A stretch of 64,000 bases of DNA from Bacteroidota bacterium (GTDB lineage: Bacteria > Bacteroidota > Ignavibacteria > Ignavibacteriales > Melioribacteraceae), in assembly GCA_023397505.1 (NCBI GenBank), contig JAEWUC010000003.1, positions 558,001 to 622,000 on the forward strand, in the 5' to 3' direction. Below the pieces are notes generated by a model. That model worked only from the letters and a program-made list of their open reading frames with translations, was not told where the DNA came from and made no database searches. A program made the position numbers and the translations under genes. The stretch's first letter is position 1. The number at the start of each line of letters is the position of its first letter. This document shows, piece by piece, positions 58,702-64,000 of this stretch.

Positions 58702-60453
58702 TTATTCCATTTCGGAAAGCTCTTCTTCGAGCAATTGTTTGAAATGCAGATCGGCATAGATGCCGCCTTTTGCAACAAGCTCTTCGTGATTTCCTTCTTC
58801 AACAATTTTACCTTCGTCTATCACAAATATTTTATCGGAATCTTTCACCGTTGATATTCTGTGACTTATAATTATGCTTGTTCTATTTTTCATAAAATCT
58901 TTTAAACGCTTTAATATTTCTTCTTCGGTGTGTGTGTCAACGGCAGAGAATGAATCATCAAGAATTAATATTTTCGGGTTGATTGCAAGCGCGCGTGCGA
59001 GTGATGATCTTTGTTTTTGACCGCCCGATAAAGTAATTCCGCGTTCGCCCAGAATTGTTTCATAGCCTTGAGGAAATGTTGTTACATCTTTAGTAAGCTG
59101 CGCAATTTCCGAAACTAGCCTAATCAATTCTTCATTTCCGTTTTCGTTTCCGTAAATAATATTGCTTGCAAGTGTTTCGGAGAAAAGAAAATTCTCCTGC
59201 GGAACAAGTCCGATATTTTTTCGCAAAACATCGAGCGGAAATTTTCTGACATCAATTCCATCCAATAAAACCAAGCCCGAAGTTGTATCGTACAAGCGGG
59301 GAATCAAATTTATCAAAGATGATTTTCCAACTCCCGTGTGCCCAACAAAAGCAACCGTTTCACCATTATTTATTTTAAAACTAACATTATCGAGAACGAT
59401 GGGTAGATTATCATTATAGCGGAACGTAACATTTCTAAATTCAATTTCACCGCTTATTGATTTTATTAAATGATCAGTGTTTTCACTTTCGGCAATTTCA
59501 TATGGCTCGTTAAAAATTTTCATCAGCCGCTTCATGCTCGCTTCGGCCTGTTGAATCATATTCGCAACCCAACCGAAAGAAATCATAGGCCAAATCAGCA
59601 TCGATAGATAGAGAACAAATGCCGTTAAAGTACCAAGTGTCAGTTCGCCGTTCATTATCATGTTGCCGCCGAACCAAAGAATTATTATAAAAGATAAACC
59701 GGCAATTACAAAAAATATGGGATGAAAAAACGCCTGCAGTTTTACAAGATGCATTTTTCTAAAAAGGTATTCGTTACTGAGCTTTGAGAATTGATCTATT
59801 TCATAATTTTCCCTGAAGTAAGATTTGATTACTCTTATGCCCGAAAAATTTTCTTGAGCCCGCGTTGTTACTTCCGAAAACTTCTCCTGAATTTTTGTAT
59901 AACGCAAATGAATTTTACTCATCACCAAATAAACCATAATGGACATGAACGGCAGAGGGATCAACGTAAGCAATGTTAGTTTTAAATTAAGATTAAAAAG
60001 TATCACAAGCACAAGTACGAAAAGTACGCCGTTATCAATAGAATACATTACCGAAGGACCGACAAACGAACGGACTGCGTTAATGTCGTTTGTGGCGTGC
60101 GACATTATATTGCCTGTAGAATTGTTCTGGAAAAAGCGCATCGGCAATTTTTGAATGTGTTCCCAAAAATCGCTGCGGAAATCGTATTCGATTTTACGCG
60201 AGACAACAATTATAGTTTGCCTAATAGCGAAAGAAAAAACTCCGGCGAACGCACTTGTTAATGCAATTAGGATTGCATTTTTCACAATCAGATCACTGGT
60301 GATTTTTAAACGTAATTCATCTATCGCATTCTTCATTAATATAGGAATATATACATTGCCGATGTTGGAAAGAATTATGAAAAGAATGCCGAGTGCAATT
60401 GTGCCTTTATAGCGGGCAAAATATTTTTTGAGATGAATTAAATTTCCAAACAA
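58702..60453 (-). CDS. ABC exporter half-transporter with degenerate Walker B
   Basis: 583 residues with six membrane helices and an ATPase domain. It has Walker A GHTGVGKSS, signature LSGGQKQR and Walker B ILILDDSFSAVD, in which Asp replaces the catalytic Glu. That substitution is the mark of the degenerate-site half of heterodimeric exporters (TM287/BmrC type), so it is not a defect. His switch IIISHRIST is present. The start is TTG (60451-60453) with GGAT about 10 bases before. First gene of the two-gene operon. Confidence 0.91.
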   Translation of the reverse strand: MFGNLIHLKKYFARYKGTIALGILFIILSNIGNVYIPILMKNAIDELRLKITSDLIVKNAILIALTSAFAGVFSFAIRQTIIVVSRKIEYDFRSDFWEHIQKLPMRFFQNNSTGNIMSHATNDINAVRSFVGPSVMYSIDNGVLFVLVLVILFNLNLKLTLLTLIPLPFMSIMVYLVMSKIHLRYTKIQEKFSEVTTRAQENFSGIRVIKSYFRENYEIDQFSKLSNEYLFRKMHLVKLQAFFHPIFFVIAGLSFIIILWFGGNMIMNGELTLGTLTAFVLYLSMLIWPMISFGWVANMIQQAEASMKRLMKIFNEPYEIAESENTDHLIKSISGEIEFRNVTFRYNDNLPIVLDNVSFKINNGETVAFVGHTGVGKSSLINLIPRLYDTTSGLVLLDGIDVRKFPLDVLRKNIGLVPQENFLFSETLASNIIYGNENGNEELIRLVSEIAQLTKDVTTFPQGYETILGERGITLSGGQKQRSSLARALAINPKILILDDSFSAVDTHTEEEILKRLKDFMKNRTSIIISHRISTVKDSDKIFVIDEGKIVEEGNHEELVAKGGIYADLHFKQLLEEELSEME

Positions 60454-60553
60454 GATTTATCCAATACCTTTCTTGATCTTAACAAATACTATCTTAAAAT
60501 AATTCCTTTTTATATGCATGGTACAGAATTAAAGTTCCGCACTCCGCATTTAT

Positions 60554-61831
60554 TTATCCAATGATTTCAAACCCTGTGTATTTCTGTAAAACTTTTGGAA
60601 CAATAATTTTCCCTTCGGGAGTCTGGTTATTTTCCAAAAGGGAAACCATCAAACGGCTTGTAGCTAAACCACTCCCGTTTAATGTATGAATAAATTCGTT
60701 CTTCTTCGTTTCTTCTTTTCTATAGCGGATATTCGCACGGCGTGCCTGGAACGATTCGAAGTTGCTGCACGATGAAGCTTCGAGCCATTTATTCTCCGCC
60801 GGCGACCATGTTTCAATATCATAACATTTTGCAGCCGAGAAACTTAAATCGCCTGTACAAAGCATTAATATTCTGTACGGAACTTTCAACGCCTGCAAAA
60901 TATCTTCGGCATCTTTAACCATCAGTTCTAGTTCGTCGTAAGAATTTTCCGGCCTGGAAAATTTAACCATCTCTACCTTGTTGAATTGATGTACGCGTAA
61001 AAATCCTTTCGAGTCTTTTCCGTACGATCCGGCTTCCCTTCTAAAACACGGCGAGTAACCGACATATTTAATCGTTAAATCTTTTTCCTGCAAAATTTCA
61101 TCGCGGTGAATATTTGTAATTGGTACTTCCGCAGTCGGAATCGGGAATAAATCATCCTTTTCTATAAAATACATATCCTCTTCCATTTTAGGAATTTGTC
61201 CCGTGCCTTTCATCGATTCGCGGTTAACGAGAACCGGCGGCATAATTTCAGTATAGCCGTGATGATTCAAATGATAATCTAGCATAAAATTTATCAGCGC
61301 GCGTTCAAGCGTTGCGCCTTTGCCGGTATAAAGCGGGAAGCCCGAACCGGAAATTTTTGTCCCTCTCTCAAAATCCAAAAGCGAAAGTTTCTTGCCGAGT
61401 TCAACATGATCTAAAACTTTAAATTCGTTCTCGAAAGAAAATCCTTCCGGCAGCCATCGGCGGACTTCAATATTTTCTTCCGCACTTTTTCCAACGGGAA
61501 CAGAAAAGTGAGCAAGATTTGGAGTATGTCGAAGAATAGTTTCTATTTTTAACTCAACATCGCGGAGCTGACCATCTAACAAAGCAATTTCATCGCCGAC
61601 TCGTTTCATCTCGGCAAAAATCGCGGAAGTATCCTGCCCGGCTTTTTTAAGCTGCGGTATTTGCGCAGAAACTTGATTCTTTTTTGATTTCAAATCCTCT
61701 GTCTGTGAAATGAATTTTCTTCTTTCCTCATCGAGTGCAATAATTTCATCAACTATATCTTTTGCATTTTTGTTTAACAGTCCTTGTCTTACAATATCAG
61801 GATTTTCGCGAATGAATTTGATGTCTAACAT
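60554..61831 (-). CDS. serS: Seryl-tRNA synthetase
   Basis: Charges tRNA-Ser. 425 residues, normal length. N-terminal long antiparallel coiled coil (about 25-105, [20 protein letters not shown] region) that contacts the tRNA variable arm, then the class II catalytic domain with [12 protein letters not shown], motif 2 [21 protein letters not shown] and motif 3 [18 protein letters not shown]. Good ribosome binding site AGAGGAAATA. It follows leuS on the same strand, separated by a 90-base gap that contains a repeat. Confidence 0.96.
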   Translation of the reverse strand: MLDIKFIRENPDIVRQGLLNKNAKDIVDEIIALDEERRKFISQTEDLKSKKNQVSAQIPQLKKAGQDTSAIFAEMKRVGDEIALLDGQLRDVELKIETILRHTPNLAHFSVPVGKSAEENIEVRRWLPEGFSFENEFKVLDHVELGKKLSLLDFERGTKISGSGFPLYTGKGATLERALINFMLDYHLNHHGYTEIMPPVLVNRESMKGTGQIPKMEEDMYFIEKDDLFPIPTAEVPITNIHRDEILQEKDLTIKYVGYSPCFRREAGSYGKDSKGFLRVHQFNKVEMVKFSRPENSYDELELMVKDAEDILQALKVPYRILMLCTGDLSFSAAKCYDIETWSPAENKWLEASSCSNFESFQARRANIRYRKEETKKNEFIHTLNGSGLATSRLMVSLLENNQTPEGKIIVPKVLQKYTGFEIIG

Positions 61832-61850
61832 TATTTCCTCTTTTGCATAA

Positions 61851-61914
61851 TGTCATTTCGAAGAAACGCAACAATAAAAAAATTAAACGATTCCCCACTA
61901 CGTTCGGAATGACA
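61851..61914. repeat. Imperfect inverted-repeat element between leuS and serS
   Basis: Outer arms TGTCATTTCG (61851-61860) and CGGAATGACA (61905-61914) pair over 10 bases with one G-U. The interior contains GAAGAAACG and TTCCCCACTACG, giving a 64-base unit. The sequence type (GTCATTCCGAACG...) is known to me as a very common dispersed repeat in Bacteroidota and related genomes. Likely a non-autonomous palindromic repeat; it may also act as a weak terminator for leuS. Confidence 0.6.
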
Positions 61915-61921
61915 AATGATT

Positions 61922-64000
61922 TTATTTTACCACAATATTATAAATCTTATTTGGTACGTAAATTTCTTTAACTATTTGTTTGCCGTCGGTATGAACTTTT
62001 ACTTTTTCATCACCGAAGACAGCATTCTTTACTTCGGCTTCAGACAGATCAACAGGCAATTCGATTTTAGCGCGGACTTTACCGTTCACCTGGACAACAA
62101 CTACGGCATTATCTTTTGTTAATGCCGCCGGATCAACTTTAGACCAAACAGGATTCTCAAAAATAGATTTTTCCTTCCCCAGTATTTCCCAGCATTCTTC
62201 CCCGAAATGCGGCGCTAATGGCGAAACCATAAGAATAAATCTTTCGAGAGCATACGTTTGTAAGTCTTTTCTACATTCACCGAGATTTTTTAATTCGTTC
62301 AACAATTCCATTAAAGCAGCAACTGCAGTGTTGAATCTAAAATTATCGACTTCTGTTTCAACTTTTTCAAGTGTTTGATTTACCTTTCTATAAACTGATT
62401 TCTCCGCATCGTTCAATTCAGATATTACATATTTCGCTTTCGAAGGATTTTCCTTTGCAACATTTAAATGCGCTTCGAACATTGCATAACTTCTTTGAAC
62501 AAATCTATCAACGCCCACAATTCCTTTGTCGCTCCAATCACCGCCGAGTTCGTACGGACCCATAAACATCATGTACATTCTAAAAACATCCGCGCCGTAT
62601 TCATGAATAAACTGATTCGGATCAACAACATTGCCTTTGGACTTCGACATTTTTGCACCTTGATTAGTAATCGTGCCTTGATGAATCAATCTTTGGAACG
62701 GCTCGTTGCTATTTACCAATCCTATATCGCGTAAAAATTTGTGAATGAATCTTGCGTAAAGTAAATGCATTACAGCGTGTTCCGCGCCGCCAACATAAGT
62801 ATCAACGGGCGCCCAAGCGTTTGCAAGTTTTGTATCGAACATTCCTTCTGTATAGCGCGGATTTAAATAACGCAAATAATACCAGGATGAATCAACAAAT
62901 GTATCCATTGTATCAACATCACGTTTAGCATCACCGCCGCACTTCGGGCATTTTGTATTCACGAACTCCGCGTTACTTGCAAGCGGCGAACCGCCGTCGG
63001 GTTTGAAATTTACATCATACGGAAGTACAACCGGGAGTTGATCTTCGGGGACCGGGACCTCACCGCATTTTTCGCAATGAATAATAGGTATCGGCGTTCC
63101 CCAATATCTTTGGCGCGAAATCAGCCAATCGCGCAAACGGTAATTGATTGTTCGTCTGCCCAATCCTTGCACTTCAAGATCTTTTGAAATTTTTTCTATC
63201 CCTTCATCGGAATTAGTGCCGTTGTATTTTCCGGAATTAATCATAATACCGACTTCCGTAAAAGCTTCTTTTAATTCATCTGCTTCATTCGTCCCTGCTT
63301 GTAAAATTACTTTACGGATAGGAAGATTAAATTTTTTCGCGAACTCAAAATCGCGTTCATCATGCCCGGGAACAGCCATAACATAACCGGTTCCGTAAGT
63401 TGCGAGTACATAATCCGCAATCCAAATCGGTACTTTCTCGCCGTTAACGGGATTAATTGCATAAGCACCGGTCGGCACTCCTGTTTTTTCTTTTACAGTT
63501 GAAGTACGGTCAACTTCGGATAATGACTTTATCGAATCTATATATTTATCAACTGCTTCTTTGAATTCGGGTTTAGTAATTCTTTGTACTAAATCTTTTT
63601 CAGGTGCAAGCACAACATAAGTTACGCCGAACAAAGTATCGGGTCGAGTTGTGAACACTGTAATTTTTTCATCGCTGCCTTCAATTCCAAATTCAACTTC
63701 GGTGCCGTAACTTTTTCCAATCCAATTTTGCTGCATAGCTTTTGTCTTTTCCGGCCAATCGATTTTATCAAGTCCGTCCAAAAGTTCATCTGCATAATCT
63801 GTTATCTTAAAAAACCACTGTGTTAATGCTTTCTGAACCACGGTTGTCCCGCATCTTTCACAGCTTCCGTCGCTTAGTACTTGTTCGCGCGCCAATACAG
63901 TTTGGCAGGAAGGACACCAATTTACCGGGGCATTTTTTCTGTAAGCCAATCCTTTTTTATAAAGCTGTAAAAACAAATATTGATTCCATTTGTAGTATTC
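61922..64000 (-). CDS. leuS: Leucyl-tRNA synthetase, 5' end outside window
   Basis: Charges tRNA-Leu. The C-terminal 692 residues are in the window; the frame is open to the right edge (the first visible codons encode EYYKWNQYL), so the N terminus with the HIGH motif lies beyond it. Visible: zinc-type cysteines NWCPSCQ and CERCG, the editing (CP1) domain with TTRPDTLFGVTYVVLAPE and GTGYVMAVPGHDERD, the KMSKS motif in KMSKSKGNVVDP and the anticodon-binding C terminus. No disruption. Class I synthetase of the bacterial type. Confidence 0.96.
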   Translation of the reverse strand, partial: EYYKWNQYLFLQLYKKGLAYRKNAPVNWCPSCQTVLAREQVLSDGSCERCGTTVVQKALTQWFFKITDYADELLDGLDKIDWPEKTKAMQQNWIGKSYGTEVEFGIEGSDEKITVFTTRPDTLFGVTYVVLAPEKDLVQRITKPEFKEAVDKYIDSIKSLSEVDRTSTVKEKTGVPTGAYAINPVNGEKVPIWIADYVLATYGTGYVMAVPGHDERDFEFAKKFNLPIRKVILQAGTNEADELKEAFTEVGIMINSGKYNGTNSDEGIEKISKDLEVQGLGRRTINYRLRDWLISRQRYWGTPIPIIHCEKCGEVPVPEDQLPVVLPYDVNFKPDGGSPLASNAEFVNTKCPKCGGDAKRDVDTMDTFVDSSWYYLRYLNPRYTEGMFDTKLANAWAPVDTYVGGAEHAVMHLLYARFIHKFLRDIGLVNSNEPFQRLIHQGTITNQGAKMSKSKGNVVDPNQFIHEYGADVFRMYMMFMGPYELGGDWSDKGIVGVDRFVQRSYAMFEAHLNVAKENPSKAKYVISELNDAEKSVYRKVNQTLEKVETEVDNFRFNTAVAALMELLNELKNLGECRKDLQTYALERFILMVSPLAPHFGEECWEILGKEKSIFENPVWSKVDPAALTKDNAVVVVQVNGKVRAKIELPVDLSEAEVKNAVFGDEKVKVHTDGKQIVKEIYVPNKIYNIVVK

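Noticed and set aside
58702..60453. Walker B Asp in place of Glu as a damaging mutation
   Set aside because: This substitution is normal for the degenerate half of heterodimeric exporters, and the partner half is intact.

Overview
The window looks like a chromosomal segment of a heterotrophic, anaerobic or facultatively anaerobic member of the Bacteroidota/Ignavibacteria lineage (Ignavibacterium/Melioribacter-like). This placement is inferred from several signs. The DNA is AT-rich. Three secreted proteins end in an 'NYPNPFNP' type A sorting domain (GH18 protein, orphan adhesin-like protein, M1 peptidase), which implies a type IX secretion system. There are outer-membrane and LPS genes (waaA, a heptosyltransferase-like gene). 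A trimeric electron-bifurcating [FeFe] hydrogenase sits beside rex. No rRNA, CRISPR array, prophage or complete insertion sequence was seen.

Layout. 1-2588 (-): cytochrome c maturation genes ccmC-ccmD-ccmE-ccmF, with CcmE of the Cys (C-x3-Y) type. 2923-8032 (+): a secreted Ca-binding-repeat protein, a probable outer-membrane barrel, and an NtrB/NtrC-type sigma54 two-component pair. 8078-9414 (-): thioredoxin reductase with an atypical thioredoxin. 9615-13124: partner-switching parts (RsbU-like phosphatase, RsbW-like ATPase), a secreted Sel1-repeat protein and a DUF2892 protein. 13183-19151: monomeric isocitrate dehydrogenase, two T9SS cargo proteins and exported MsrA. 19244-25298 (-): glutamate synthase gltBD. 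25502-33617 (-): rex-hydC-hydB-hydA, then an H-cluster/PAS sensor-like protein overlapping a SpoIIE-type phosphatase. 33738-37591 (-): KDG kinase, DPP-IV-like peptidase, cold-shock protein and tRNA-Asn. 37879-44127 (+): methylmalonyl-CoA mutase (large subunit), epimerase and a four-gene Na+-translocating methylmalonyl-CoA decarboxylase, interrupted by a four-helix-bundle (S23-type) gene between inverted repeats. 44222-49036 (+): M1 aminopeptidase, pullulanase, VanX-like dipeptidase. 49033-54149 (-): a multi-PAS hybrid kinase and PEP carboxykinase. 54250-64000: LPS glycosyltransferases, a small orphan gene, a heterodimeric ABC exporter, serS and the 3' part of leuS.

Together the genes describe a polymer degrader (pullulanase, GH18, peptidases, KDG kinase). 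It can respire through c-type cytochromes, and it can also ferment by disposing of electrons as H2 and by running succinyl-CoA to propionyl-CoA with Na+ export. Redox control (Rex, the H-cluster/PAS protein with its phosphatase) sits in the hydrogenase locus.

The least explained items are the sensor-phosphatase pair behind hydA, the inverted repeat over the rex promoter, the S23 cassette in the methylmalonyl-CoA operon, the atypical thioredoxin, and several dispersed palindromic repeats. All assignments come from reading motifs and context; no database search was run.
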